Assembly (NCBI GenBank): GCA_963755755.1
Contig: CAVWLJ010000020.1
Coordinates: 1 to 61,245 of the forward strand
Direction: 5' to 3'
From: DATKNA01 sp963755755
GTDB taxonomy: Bacteria > Actinomycetota > Actinomycetes > Actinomycetales > Kineosporiaceae
Length of the DNA: 61,245 bases
Shown: piece after piece, positions 25,784 through 35,127 of the stretch
Position numbering within the stretch: the stretch's first letter is position 1
How the letters are laid out: the number at the start of each line of letters is the position of its first letter
Position numbers and translations under genes: made by a program
Notes under the pieces: generated by a model
Databases searched by the model: none
Told to the model about the DNA's origin: nothing
What the model saw: the letters and a program-made list of their open reading frames with translations, nothing else

Positions 25784-28522
25784 ATGACTGCTGTAACGGA
25801 CATGACGGAGCAGGCGACGACGCCCGCGGGAGATCCGATCATGACGGCGAAGTTCCTGGTGCCCGCGGTGAAGGCGCCGGTGGTGCCCCGCCCGCGGCTG
25901 TTCGAGAGCCTCACGGCCGCCGTCCGGGGGCCGCTCACCCTCGTGAGCGCTCCGGCCGGGTCGGGCAAGACCGTCCTGGTCAGCACCTGGGTCACGAGTG
26001 GTGATGCCCCGGGCCCGATCGTGTGGATCAGCCTGGAGGAGGAGGACCAGCAGCCGGGCGTGTTCTGGTCCTATCTGCTGGCCGGTCTGCGCCGGGCGGA
26101 CGTCGAGATCGGCAAGGTGGGTCCATCGGACCGGGTGGACGTCGTGAAGCACGCCGAGCTGGTGCGGCTCGCCGCCGTGCTCTGCGAACGGTCCACGCCC
26201 GTCGTCCTGGTCCTCGACAATGCGGAGGCGCTCACCCGGCAGCAGGTCCTTGACGACCTCGACTTCCTCGTGCGGCACGCGGCCGGCCGGCTGCGGCTGG
26301 TGCTCGTGACGCGGGTGGACCCGAACCTCTCGCTGCCGCAGTACCGCTTGGAGGGATCGGTCGCCGAGATCCGTTTCGCCGAGCTCGCCTTCACCCCTGA
26401 CGAGGCTCGCCAGTTGCTCGACGGGCGGAAGCCGGAGCTGTCCGACGCGGCGCTTGCGGCCTTCTCCCACCGCACCCGCGGCTGGGCCGCCGGACTGCGG
26501 CTGGTCGACGTGGACGACGGCCGCGAGGGTCCGGTCGACGATCCCGCGGACTTCACGGGCACCGATATCGCCGTCTACTTCCGCAGTGAGGTGCTGGACG
26601 CGCAGCCTGCGCGGGTCCGCGACCTGCTGCTCTCGACGAGCGTCGTCGACGTGCTCTACCCCGATCTCTCGATCGCCCTGTCGGGCTCCCGGGAGGCGGC
26701 ACCGACCCTGCGCGAACTCGCCCAGGCGAGCGTGTTCCTCGACCCCGTGCCGGGGGCGACCGAGGCCTATGCCTACCATCCCCTCGTTCGCGACCTGTTG
26801 CGCGCCCAGCTCCGGCTCGAGGCACCGTCCCGGGTGCGGCGCCTGCACCGCAAGGCCGCCCGCTGGCTGGCTGAGGCCGGCCGGACGGCCGAGGCGCTCC
26901 AGCAGTCCGCCGCGGCCGACGACTGGGAAGCCGCGGCCGAGTTGTTCGTCGAGGATCGCGCCGTCGGCAGGATGCTGATCGCGACGTCCCCCGGGATCGG
27001 CGACGTCTTCGCCCGGATGCCGGCGGCGACCCCAGGGCCCGCCGCCGCGGTGGCTGCCGCTGCTACTGACGTCGTCCGGGGTGACCTGGACTCCGCCGAC
27101 AAGCAGCTGCGCCGGGCCGACGAACTGGTCGCCCGTGGCCCGCGCACCGACGACGGTCTGCCGCTGGCGCTCGCGGCCACGGCCACCGCCAGGGCGGCGC
27201 TCGCGGGAGAGGCCGACGAGGCACTGGCCGGGGCCGCCCTGGTCCAGGACCTGCTCGCCGACGTGGCGAGCACCCCGGCGCCGGACATGGTGGCTCTGGC
27301 CTTGTTCGGGGCGGGCCGCGGGCATCTCGTCCACGGCGAGCTCGGGTCGGCGCGGGAGCTGTTCACGGCCGCCGTCGGCCCCGACGCACCGGACCTCGCC
27401 GAGAGGTTCCGGCGGCACGTCGTCGCGCAGCTCGCCCTGGTCGAGGCGGTCGACGGCCGCCTCGACGCAGCCGTGCAGACGGCGTCCGAGGCCTTGTCCG
27501 TGCCCGGCCCCACGGCGACCGGCGCGGCGGCCACCGCCGCCGAGATCCCACACGGTTACCTGGGCGTCGCCGCGGCGCACGTGGCGCTCGTCTGGGTCGC
27601 CGTGGAACGCGGAGATCTCGTGACCGCCCGGCATCACGTGCAGGCGGCCTGGGCGGACGACAAGGGGCTGCGAGACCCGGTATGCGCCGCCGTACTGACG
27701 CTCGTGCGGAGCCGCCAGATGCGGCTCGAGGGCGACCTCGGCGGCGCCGTCCGTATCCTGGCCCACTGGCGTGATCGGCGCGGCGGCCGCACACCGCCGT
27801 GGCTCAACCGGCGGATGGAGGCCGCGGAGGCTCTGGCGCTGCTGGCGGACGGTCGTGCCGAGGCCGCGGAGTCGCGGGTCCGGCAGTTCGCGGCCCCGGA
27901 GACACCGGACTGTCTCCTGGCCCACGGGTGGGTCAAGCTGGCCGCCGGCGACGCGGCCGAGAGCTGGCGGACGGCGCGACAGGTGGCGCGACAGAGCACG
28001 ATCCCGGTCGAGTTCCTCGTGGAGGCGAACCTGCTCGGCGCCGCCGGCGCTCTCGCGCTGTCCCGACCGGACGCGGCCGCGGCCGGCGTCGACGAGGCCC
28101 GGCGCCTCGCGTCGGTGGAGGGCCTGCAGCGTCCGTTCGAGGAGGCGCCCGCGCGGTTGCGGACGCTCCTCGCTCAGCGTGACCATCACCGGGCTCCCGA
28201 GACCGCGCCGGGGTCGCCGGCGGCGTCGCCCCAGCTCGTCCCCGGCCCCCGTCGCACCGGGGGACCCCCCGCGCGGATCGTCGCTGCCGGTGCGGCGCAC
28301 GGCGGGAGCCGGGAGGACGATGTGATCGTCCAGCCGCTGACCGAGCGCGAGCACGAAGTGCTGACGTACCTCGACCAGCTCCTCCCCACGGAGGAGATCG
28401 CCGCCCGGATGTTCGTCTCGGTCAACACCGTGAAGACCCACGTGCGCGCCGTCCTGCGCAAGCTCGCGGCGGAGCGGCGCAACGAGGCGGTCCGCCGGGC
28501 GCGCGAGCTCGGCCTGGTCTGA
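25784..28522 (+). CDS. MalT-type LuxR family ATP-dependent transcriptional regulator (B)
   Basis: A 912-residue protein. Walker A is APAGSGKT at about residues 57-64 and Walker B is VVLVLDNAEAL near residue 147. A long TPR-like region follows, then the LuxR helix-turn-helix (LTEREHEVLTYLDQLLPTEE, MFVSVNTVKTHVRAVLRKLA) at the end. It belongs to the same superfamily as the genes at 23327 and 47666 but differs in length and linker, with the segment before the HTH (residues about 800-840) rich in Pro, Ala and Gly. ATG 25784 was kept; ATG 25841 (MTAKFLVPAVKAP) also fits the family N-terminus. The frame is unbroken. Confidence 0.92.
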   Translation: MTAVTDMTEQATTPAGDPIMTAKFLVPAVKAPVVPRPRLFESLTAAVRGPLTLVSAPAGSGKTVLVSTWVTSGDAPGPIVWISLEEEDQQPGVFWSYLLAGLRRADVEIGKVGPSDRVDVVKHAELVRLAAVLCERSTPVVLVLDNAEALTRQQVLDDLDFLVRHAAGRLRLVLVTRVDPNLSLPQYRLEGSVAEIRFAELAFTPDEARQLLDGRKPELSDAALAAFSHRTRGWAAGLRLVDVDDGREGPVDDPADFTGTDIAVYFRSEVLDAQPARVRDLLLSTSVVDVLYPDLSIALSGSREAAPTLRELAQASVFLDPVPGATEAYAYHPLVRDLLRAQLRLEAPSRVRRLHRKAARWLAEAGRTAEALQQSAAADDWEAAAELFVEDRAVGRMLIATSPGIGDVFARMPAATPGPAAAVAAAATDVVRGDLDSADKQLRRADELVARGPRTDDGLPLALAATATARAALAGEADEALAGAALVQDLLADVASTPAPDMVALALFGAGRGHLVHGELGSARELFTAAVGPDAPDLAERFRRHVVAQLALVEAVDGRLDAAVQTASEALSVPGPTATGAAATAAEIPHGYLGVAAAHVALVWVAVERGDLVTARHHVQAAWADDKGLRDPVCAAVLTLVRSRQMRLEGDLGGAVRILAHWRDRRGGRTPPWLNRRMEAAEALALLADGRAEAAESRVRQFAAPETPDCLLAHGWVKLAAGDAAESWRTARQVARQSTIPVEFLVEANLLGAAGALALSRPDAAAAGVDEARRLASVEGLQRPFEEAPARLRTLLAQRDHHRAPETAPGSPAASPQLVPGPRRTGGPPARIVAAGAAHGGSREDDVIVQPLTEREHEVLTYLDQLLPTEEIAARMFVSVNTVKTHVRAVLRKLAAERRNEAVRRARELGLV

Positions 28523-28559
28523 GGGCCGTCCCGCGTCAGCCGCCGGGGGCGGGTTCGGA

Positions 28560-28589
28560 GCGGCCCGGTTGCCATGGCAACCGGGCCGC
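28560..28589. terminator. 30-base perfect palindrome between convergent genes
   Basis: The sequence GCGGCCCGGTTGCC and its exact complement meet around a central CATGG-containing core, with no spacer. It lies in the 90-base gap between the LuxR stop (28522) and the ATPase stop (28613). It can fold into a 13-bp hairpin from either strand, so a bidirectional terminator is likely. A protein site is possible. Confidence 0.7.
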
Positions 28590-28612
28590 GCGACGTGCTC
28601 AGCGCACGCCGC

Positions 28613-31406
28613 TCACACCCTCGCGCGGGCGGCGACCACGCCACTCCCGGTGGACGCGGGGGACGTCGGGGGAGGGGCGGCCGCGACGCGTGCACGCTGC
28701 ACGGCCTTGTAGATCTCGGTGACCACGAGAACCGAGGCGGCCACCAGGATGCAGACGATCCACTGTGCGAGGTCGAGCTCGACGGTCTGGAGCAACCGCT
28801 GGAAGGCCCCGAGCTCGGTGGCCAGCACGATCGCCGCCACGGACATGGCGCTCGTCAGGACGAACCGGCGATCGTCGAAGGTGTCCAGTGAGAACACCGA
28901 GCGCAGGTCGTCCTTCACCGTGAACGATCGCAACAGGCAGAACAGGGAGAACGTCGTCAGGCCCATCGTGCGGGCAACCTCCGAGGTGTAGGCGTGTTCG
29001 GCCCAGGCGATGACGCCCAAGGTGCCGCCCCCCACGACAAGCCCGACGAACGACAGCCAGACGTACTGGTCGCGCGCCAGGATGGGCTCGCCCACCGGGC
29101 GGGGCTTGCGTTGCATGAGGCCCGGCGCAGGCTTGCCGTAGCCGAGGCCGACGGACTGGAAGATCTGGGTGGTGAAGTTCACCCACAGTGTCTGCAGCGG
29201 CAGGAACGGGACGCCCCCGGCGATGCTGAAGATGCTCGCGCCGAGGAACGTCACGATGTAGGCGATCAGGTTGCCCATCTGGAAGATCACGTACTTGCGC
29301 AGGTTGTCGTAGAGGCCGCGGCCGAGCTCGACGGCGTGCACGATGGTCGCGAAGTCGTCGTCGGTGAGGATCATGGCGGCGGCTTCCTTGGTGACCTCCG
29401 TGCCGGTGATCCCCATGGCGATGCCGATGTCGGCCCGCTTCAGCGCCGGGGCGTCGTTCACGCCGTCGCCGGTCATGGCGACGATGTGTCCCTTGCGCTG
29501 CAGGGTCTCGACGAGCCGGACCTTGTGCTCCGGGGTGACGCGTGCGATCACGCCGACCCCGTCGATGGTCCGGATCAGCTCCTCGTCGGACATGTCCCCG
29601 AACTCGGCCCCGCTGATCGCCCGACCCTCGATGCCCAGCCGGTTGGCGATGGCCTGCGCGGTGACCTTGTGGTCCCCGGTGATCATGCGCACCTGGATGC
29701 CGGCCGCCTTCGCCTTCGCGATCGCGGCCTTCGCCTGCGGGCGAGGCGGGTCCTCGATGCCGACGAGGGTGAGGACGGTCAGTCCGTCGAGCTGGGCGAG
29801 CAGGTCGCCTGCCGGGTCGAAGGCGGCCGGGTCGAAGTCCTTGCGTCCGGTCGCCAGCACGCGCAGGCCCTGCTCGCCGAGCCGCTGGTTCTCCTCCAGG
29901 TATCGCCGGCGGAAGCCGTCGTCGACGGCGATCCGGTGGAGGTCGGCGGGGTGCAGCGTGTAGTCGGCGCGGGTCAGCAACTGGTCGGGGGCTCCCTTGA
30001 CGAAGCAACGCACGACCTCGGTGCCGAACTCGTCCCTCATCCGATGGAACGTGGCCATGAGTTTGTAGGCGGCGTCGAACGGCAACTCGGCGACCCGGGG
30101 GTAGAGCCGGCGCGTGTCCTCGGTGTCCAGCCCACCCTTCTCGGCGAGCACGACGAGGGCGGCCTCCGTGGGGTCGCCGACCATCTCGCCGTCCCGGACG
30201 GTCGCGTCGGACGCCAGCGCCATCGGCAGGAGGAACGCGTCGAGCGGAACCTCCGGCTGGCCGAAGACGTGCCTGACGGCGCCCTCGGTGGAGTAGCCGC
30301 TGCCGGAGATGGTGTAGCGGCGTCCGGGGAGGGTCATCTCCACGGCGGTCATCTGGTTCAGCGTCAGCGTGCCGGTCTTGTCGGAGTTGATGGCCGAGGT
30401 CGAGCCGAGCGTCTCGGCCGAGCGCAGCCGCTTCACGATGGCATTGGCGTCAGCGAGCATCCGGGTGCCGAGGGACAGGATCGCGGTCACGACCGCGGGC
30501 AGACCCGTGGGAATCGCGGAGATCGCGAACGCGATCGCGGCGGTGAACACCACGGTGAACTCGTTGCCGCGAGCCAGGTTGATCACGACGGAGACGAGCA
30601 GGGCGACACCGGCGATGAGGAGGATCTGGTTCGTCAACGCCGCGAGCTGCCGGGTCAGCGGGGTCTCGGCGTCCTCCTGCTCCTGGAGCATGCCGGAGAC
30701 GTGCCCGACCTCGGTGGACATGCCGGTCGCGGTCACGACGAACGTGCCGGCGCCACGGGTGACGTTGGTGTTCATGTACACCATGTCGGTCCGGTCGCCG
30801 AGCGGGGTGTCGGTCTGCGGCACCGCCTCGATGCCCTTGGACACCGGGAGGCTCTCGCCGGTCAGCGCGGACTCGGCGATCTCGAGCGTCGCCGCTCTCA
30901 GGAGCCGCCCGTCGGCCGGCACGAGGTCGCCGGCCTCGATGTTGACCACGTCCCCGGGCACGAGTTCCTCGGCCGGGAGTTCGACCAGCCGGCCGTCCCG
31001 CCGCGCCTTCGCCTTGATGATCATCATCTTCTGGAGGGCCGCCACCGCCGCCGCCGCCTTGCCCTCCTGCTGCAGGCCGAGCACGGCGTTGAACAGGGTC
31101 AGGAGGAGGAGCACGAGCGCCGGTGCCGTACTCCTTCAGCGGCCAGATGCTGCCCAGACCGGCGACCAGCAGCACGATCTGCATGACGTCGCTGTACTGC
31201 CGGAGGAAGGCGCGCCAGCGGGGCTCCTGCTCGGCCTCGGCGAACCGGTTGGGGCCGAACGTCCGTCGCCGCTCCCCGGCCTGGGCGGTGCTCAACCCGC
31301 GCTGCTCGTCGACCTCCTCGGCCGCCAGCGCCTCGGGGATCGAGAGCGTGTGGAAGTCGAGTTGCGCCGGCACCGCGACGCGCGTGCTCGCCTGCGAACT
31401 CGCCAT
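28613..31406 (-). CDS. Cation-transporting P-type ATPase (P2 type, CtpF-like; one +1 frameshift)
   Basis: About 930 residues. It has an N-terminal cation ATPase domain (LSIPEALAAEEVDEQRGLST), the actuator TGES motif (SALTGESLP, about residue 182), the membrane motif IPTGLP (about residue 298), the phosphorylation site DKTGT (Asp about residue 342) and the hinge MTGDGVNDAP (about residue 620). P2-type enzymes usually move Ca2+ or other cations and carry PEGLP; here the Glu is Thr. The mycobacterial CtpF group is the closest kind I can name. The break at about 31120 needs one G removed (YGT then ALVLLLL). ATG 31406 has a weak AGGAG upstream. Confidence 0.88.
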
Positions 31407-31485
31407 GGTTGCTGCTCCTTTACCCGCCATCGCTCCCCGCGGGCATACCGCGAGGAATCGTCCTCCCACGGAAACCGAAGGGGGC

Positions 31486-31518
31486 GCATCCGGGCTTCAT
31501 CCGTCCGGGATGAGGCTC
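31486..31518. promoter_or_regulatory. Imperfect dyad in the ATPase/argF divergent region
   Basis: CATCCGGGCTTCATCC at the left faces GGATGAGGCTCCGGGATG at the right around a two-base centre. The arms match with one inserted base and a few mismatches. It lies between the divergent ATPase start (31406) and the small gene at 31589. A shared regulator would be natural, but the symmetry is imperfect. Confidence 0.35.
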
Positions 31519-31588
31519 CGGGATGTGCCGGCGGCGAGGCTCGCCGAGAACCGGGAATCGCGCGAGCGATGCCGGACGGGAGAAGGGC

Positions 31589-31804
31589 ATGGTCGAGGTC
31601 GGCGCCACCACGGTGATCGCGATCGAGCTGCGGCACAGCCACGCGGCGATACACCCCAACGCCGTGATGGCGCAGGCGCTCGACGTGGACGAGATGACCG
31701 TCCTGAAGCCGAACGAGGACGCCGGGGCCGTGCTGCGTGACCTGTCCGATCCAACGCGCCCCCTGATCCCGCCCGACTGTAGCGACGTTCGAGGAGACGA
31801 GTAG
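31589..31804 (+). CDS. Hypothetical small protein upstream of argF
   Basis: A 71-residue acidic protein (MVEVGATTVIAIELRHSHAA, ending RPLIPPDCSDVRGDE). I do not recognise it. GGGAGAAGGG lies just before ATG 31589, and it stops two bases before the carbamoyltransferase ATG, so the two are likely translated together. It has no membrane segment. One Cys lies near the C-terminus. It could be a small regulator or a spurious leader; codon third-position GC looks like that of its neighbours. Confidence 0.5.
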   Translation: MVEVGATTVIAIELRHSHAAIHPNAVMAQALDVDEMTVLKPNEDAGAVLRDLSDPTRPLIPPDCSDVRGDE

Positions 31805-31806
31805 AC

Positions 31807-32808
31807 ATGCCCGTCAACCTGCGCAATCGCAGTTTCCTCAAGGAACTCGACTACACGCCGACCGAGTGGCGGTTCCTGCTCGACCTCGCCGCCGACCTCA
31901 AGCGGGCGAAGTACACAGGCACGGAGGTGCCGCGGCTGAACCGCAAGAACATAGCCCTGATCTTCGAGAAGACCTCGACCCGCACGCGCTGCGCGTTCGA
32001 GGTGGCCGCGTTCGACCAGGGCGCCCACGTCACGTATCTCGACCCGACCGGATCCCAGCTGGGCCACAAGGAGTCGATCGAGGACACCGCGCGGGTGCTC
32101 GGCAGGTTCTACGACGGCATCGAGTACCGGGGTTTCGCCCAGGACGCCGTGGAGACGCTCGCCCACTACGCCGGGGTGCCGGTGTGGAACGGCCTGACCG
32201 ACGAGTGGCACCCCACCCAGACGCTCTGCGACATGCTGACCATGCGGGAGCACACGGACAAGCACGACCAGGAGATCGCCTTCGCCTACTGCGGCGACGC
32301 GCGGAACAACATGGGGAACTCCCTGCTCGTCGCCGGCGCGATGATGGGCATGGACGTCCGCATGGTGGCGCCCAAGGAGCGCTGGAACCACGAGGAGGTC
32401 ATCAAGGAGGCGCGGCGCATCGCCGAGAGCACCGGTGCGCGGATCACGCACACCGAGGACATGGGTGAGGGCGTCCGCGACGTCGACTTCCTCTACACGG
32501 ACGTCTGGCTGTCCATGGGCGAGCCCAAGGAGGCGTGGAACGAGCGCATCGCCCTGCTCGGCCCCTACCAGATCACGATGGACGTCCTCCGCGCCACCGG
32601 CAGCCCGAACGTCAAGTTCATGCACTGCCTGCCCGCGTTCCACGACCGCCACACGAAGGTGGGTGAGGACGTCTACGAGCGCACCGGCATGGACGCGCTC
32701 GAGGTGACCGACGAGGTGTTCGAGTCGCCGTACTCCATCGTGTTCGACCAGGCCGAGAACCGGATGCACACGATCAAGGCCGTGATGGTCGCCACGCTCG
32801 GCGCCTGA
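31807..32808 (+). CDS. argF: Ornithine carbamoyltransferase, likely catabolic (ArcB-like)
   Basis: A 333-residue enzyme that joins carbamoyl phosphate and ornithine, or in the catabolic direction cleaves citrulline by phosphorolysis. The carbamoyl-phosphate site is STRTR at residues 57-61 with HPTQ near residue 137; the ornithine site is SMG near residue 237 and HCLPAFHD near residue 275. The length and the FEKTSTRTRCAFEVA start fit. The next gene is a stump of carbamate kinase, the partner of catabolic OTC, so it probably came from an arc-type operon. No arginine deiminase is seen. Confidence 0.93.
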   Translation: MPVNLRNRSFLKELDYTPTEWRFLLDLAADLKRAKYTGTEVPRLNRKNIALIFEKTSTRTRCAFEVAAFDQGAHVTYLDPTGSQLGHKESIEDTARVLGRFYDGIEYRGFAQDAVETLAHYAGVPVWNGLTDEWHPTQTLCDMLTMREHTDKHDQEIAFAYCGDARNNMGNSLLVAGAMMGMDVRMVAPKERWNHEEVIKEARRIAESTGARITHTEDMGEGVRDVDFLYTDVWLSMGEPKEAWNERIALLGPYQITMDVLRATGSPNVKFMHCLPAFHDRHTKVGEDVYERTGMDALEVTDEVFESPYSIVFDQAENRMHTIKAVMVATLGA

Positions 32809-32820
32809 AGGGCAGGACCG

Positions 32821-32901
32821 ATGCGGATCGTCATTGCGGTCGGTGGCAACGCCGTTCACGAGCGCGGCCAGAAGCCGGGCGTCCTGCGCCCCCGGCACTG
32901 A
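32821..32901 (+). pseudogene. arcC: Truncated carbamate kinase remnant
   Basis: The first codons read MRIVIAVGGNAVHERGQKPG then VLRPRH and stop at TGA 32899-32901. MRIVIAxGGNAL is the N-terminal phosphate-binding signature of carbamate kinase. The other 280 or so codons are missing: the next gene, a lipid kinase, starts 10 bases later. It begins 12 bases after the argF stop with GGGCAGGA in front. This is a deletion relic, so carbamate kinase is not made from this locus. Confidence 0.8.
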
Positions 32902-32911
32902 GGAGGGGTCC

Positions 32912-34273
32912 ATGGTGTCCGGCGGAAGCACTGCGACGGCGACGTCACCCCGAGGGGCGGTGCGAGGGACCGCCCGGTCCCGGTGGCTGGCGCGGCTTGC
33001 GCTGCTCCTGGCCGTCGCGGCGGTGATCCTGCCGCTCGCGGCCGCGGGTCTGCGCGGCAGCCTCGGCCTCGTGCTCGTCGGGGTGGTCGGCGTCGCCGTA
33101 GCCCTGTGCGGCGCCTGGTGGTTCCTGACGCATCGCGGCGTGGCACGCGTGCTCGCCGGCGTGCTCCTGGTCGTCGCGCCGGTCGTGGTCATCGTCGGCT
33201 TCGTCCGCGCCGGACTGCTGTGGGTCGTGGTCGTGGACGCGGCGCTGTGGGTGGCGGCCACGGCTGCCTCGCGTGCGGCGTTCGCCGAGCTGGTGATCGA
33301 CAACGCGCCGGTGGAGCACGAGACACCGCCGCCGAGCCGCCCGTTCCTGATCATGAACCCGAAGTCGGGGGGTGGCAAGGTCGCGAAGTTCGAGCTCGTC
33401 CGCCGCGCCCGGGAACTGGGAGCGGAGGTGGTGCTGCTGGACGGGCCCGGCGTCGACGTGGCGGACCTCGCGCGCACGGCCGTGGCCCGCGGCGCCGATC
33501 TGCTCGGCGTCGCCGGCGGGGACGGCACCCAGGCCCTGGTCGCGGGTGTCGCCGCCGAGCACGACGTGCCGTTCATGGTTCTCTCGGCCGGCACCCGAAA
33601 CCACTTCGCCCTTGACCTGGGCCTCGACCGGGAGAACCCGGCGACCGGCCTCGACGCGCTCGCGGACGGCGTCGAGATCCATGTCGACCTGGGGTCGATC
33701 GACGGGCGGACGTTCGTCAACAACGCCTCGTTCGGTGCGTACGCGGCCGTCGTCCAGAGCCCGGCCTACCGGGACGACAAGGTTCACACCACGCTCGACC
33801 TGCTGCCGGATCTGCTGGCCCGGCGGAACGGGCCGGTCCTGCGCGTGCAGGCAGGTGACCTGCGGCTGACCGGATCTCAGGCCGTACTCGTGAGCAACAA
33901 CCCCTACGGCGTGGACGACCCGGCCGGTCTGGGCCGGCGCGTGCGCCTGGACACCGGCGAGCTCGGGCTCCTCGCGGTCACCGTCGAGGGCACCGCGGAC
34001 GCCGTCGACCTTGCTCGCGGCTTGCGCTCCCGGGCGATCCGCCGAGCGTCCTGCCCGGACGTCACGGTGGACAGCGACGCCGGGGAACTGCCGGTGGGCG
34101 TCGACGGCGAGGCGCTCGTGCTGGCCACGCCGGTCCGGTGCACCCTGCGTCCGGGAGCGCTGCGCGTCCGCGTGCCGCGGACGCGTCCCGGCGTCCCGGC
34201 CACCCGGCAACGGCCGGCATGGACCGACGTGGCCCGCCTCGCCCTGTCGACGTCCCGGTCGGCGACCCGGTGA
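32912..34273 (+). CDS. Membrane-linked diacylglycerol/sphingosine kinase-like lipid kinase
   Basis: A 453-residue protein. Residues about 26-120 hold four membrane segments (WLARLALLLAVAAVILPLAA and others). A DAGK catalytic domain follows: PFLIMNPKSGGGKVAKF, the nucleotide motif GGDGT at residues 202-206, and a C-terminal beta sandwich with VNNASFGAYAAVVQSP. It should phosphorylate a lipid or polyprenol using ATP at the inner face of the membrane. GAGGAGGGG precedes ATG 32912. Its stop overlaps the start of the phosphoesterase (GTGA), so the pair is coupled. Confidence 0.85.
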   Translation: MVSGGSTATATSPRGAVRGTARSRWLARLALLLAVAAVILPLAAAGLRGSLGLVLVGVVGVAVALCGAWWFLTHRGVARVLAGVLLVVAPVVVIVGFVRAGLLWVVVVDAALWVAATAASRAAFAELVIDNAPVEHETPPPSRPFLIMNPKSGGGKVAKFELVRRARELGAEVVLLDGPGVDVADLARTAVARGADLLGVAGGDGTQALVAGVAAEHDVPFMVLSAGTRNHFALDLGLDRENPATGLDALADGVEIHVDLGSIDGRTFVNNASFGAYAAVVQSPAYRDDKVHTTLDLLPDLLARRNGPVLRVQAGDLRLTGSQAVLVSNNPYGVDDPAGLGRRVRLDTGELGLLAVTVEGTADAVDLARGLRSRAIRRASCPDVTVDSDAGELPVGVDGEALVLATPVRCTLRPGALRVRVPRTRPGVPATRQRPAWTDVARLALSTSRSATR

Positions 34274-35127
34274 GCGCGGGCACGGACGACTCCCCGGTGG
34301 TCATCGCTCACCTCTCCGACCTGCACTTCGGCTCCCATGACCCGGCTTCGGCCGAGTCGCTGCTCGACGACGTCGCGTCGTTCCATCCCACTGTCACCGT
34401 GGTCACCGGTGACCTGACCCAACGGGCACGGCACCACGAGTTCTCGGCCGCCGTCGCGTTCCTCGATCGTCTCCCCGCGCCGCGCCTGGTCGTCCTCGGC
34501 AACCACGACGTGCCGCTCGACTCGCTGCAACGTGTGACGGCCCCCTACCGGCACTACCGCGAACACATCGACCTCGACCTCGACCCGGTGCTGGACGCCG
34601 ACGGCGTCCGCGTGCTCGGTCTCCAGTCGATGCCGCGGTGGCGATGGAAGAGCGGGCGGGTCTCCCGGCGTCAGACGGACAGCGTGCGAAGCACCCTGGG
34701 TGGGCCGGAGACCGCCGACGGGAGACCCCGAGGCGTGCGCGTGGTCGCCCTGCACCACCCGGTGTCGCCCACCCGCGCGGCCACCCTGGTCGGCCGCGCC
34801 CGCCTGCTCTCGGCGCTCGCCGAGGCCCGCGTCGACCTGGTCCTGGCCGGCCACACGCACCGGCCGAGCCTGACCTGGCTCGAGATCCCCGAGGCGAACG
34901 GATCGTGGTGCGTCCTCCAGGGCGTGGCCGGCAGCGCCACCAGCACGAGGCTGCGGGGGACGCCGCGGTCGTGGACCACGTACCGGATCGACGCCAGCAC
35001 GATCACCGTGGAGGAGCGCTTCGAGTCGGCTGGCCGCTGGGCGACGGCCGGCGAGCGGCACTTCCGTCGCCCGTCGGGCATCGGCTCACCCGGTCGCGGC
35101 GGGCGGGGCGAGCGACTCCCGACGTGA
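34270..35127 (+). CDS. Metallophosphoesterase
   Basis: A 285-residue calcineurin-like phosphoesterase. The metal-binding series is complete: SDLHFG near residue 17, GDLT near residue 46, LGNHD near residue 77, HH near residue 160 and GHTH near residue 195. Two divalent metals hydrolyse phosphoesters, in this family often cyclic nucleotides or lipid head groups. GTG 34270 overlaps the lipid kinase stop. Coupled to a lipid kinase, a lipid or nucleotide signalling role is plausible. Its 3-prime end overlaps the convergent DUF1254 gene by 42 bases. Confidence 0.9.
   Translation: MSAGTDDSPVVIAHLSDLHFGSHDPASAESLLDDVASFHPTVTVVTGDLTQRARHHEFSAAVAFLDRLPAPRLVVLGNHDVPLDSLQRVTAPYRHYREHIDLDLDPVLDADGVRVLGLQSMPRWRWKSGRVSRRQTDSVRSTLGGPETADGRPRGVRVVALHHPVSPTRAATLVGRARLLSALAEARVDLVLAGHTHRPSLTWLEIPEANGSWCVLQGVAGSATSTRLRGTPRSWTTYRIDASTITVEERFESAGRWATAGERHFRRPSGIGSPGRGGRGERLPT

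Noticed and set aside
28523..32901. DosR-type boxes upstream of the stress genes
   Set aside because: I looked for GGGAC-type dyads upstream of the ATPase, argF and LuxR genes and saw none that fit; the dormancy link rests only on gene families.
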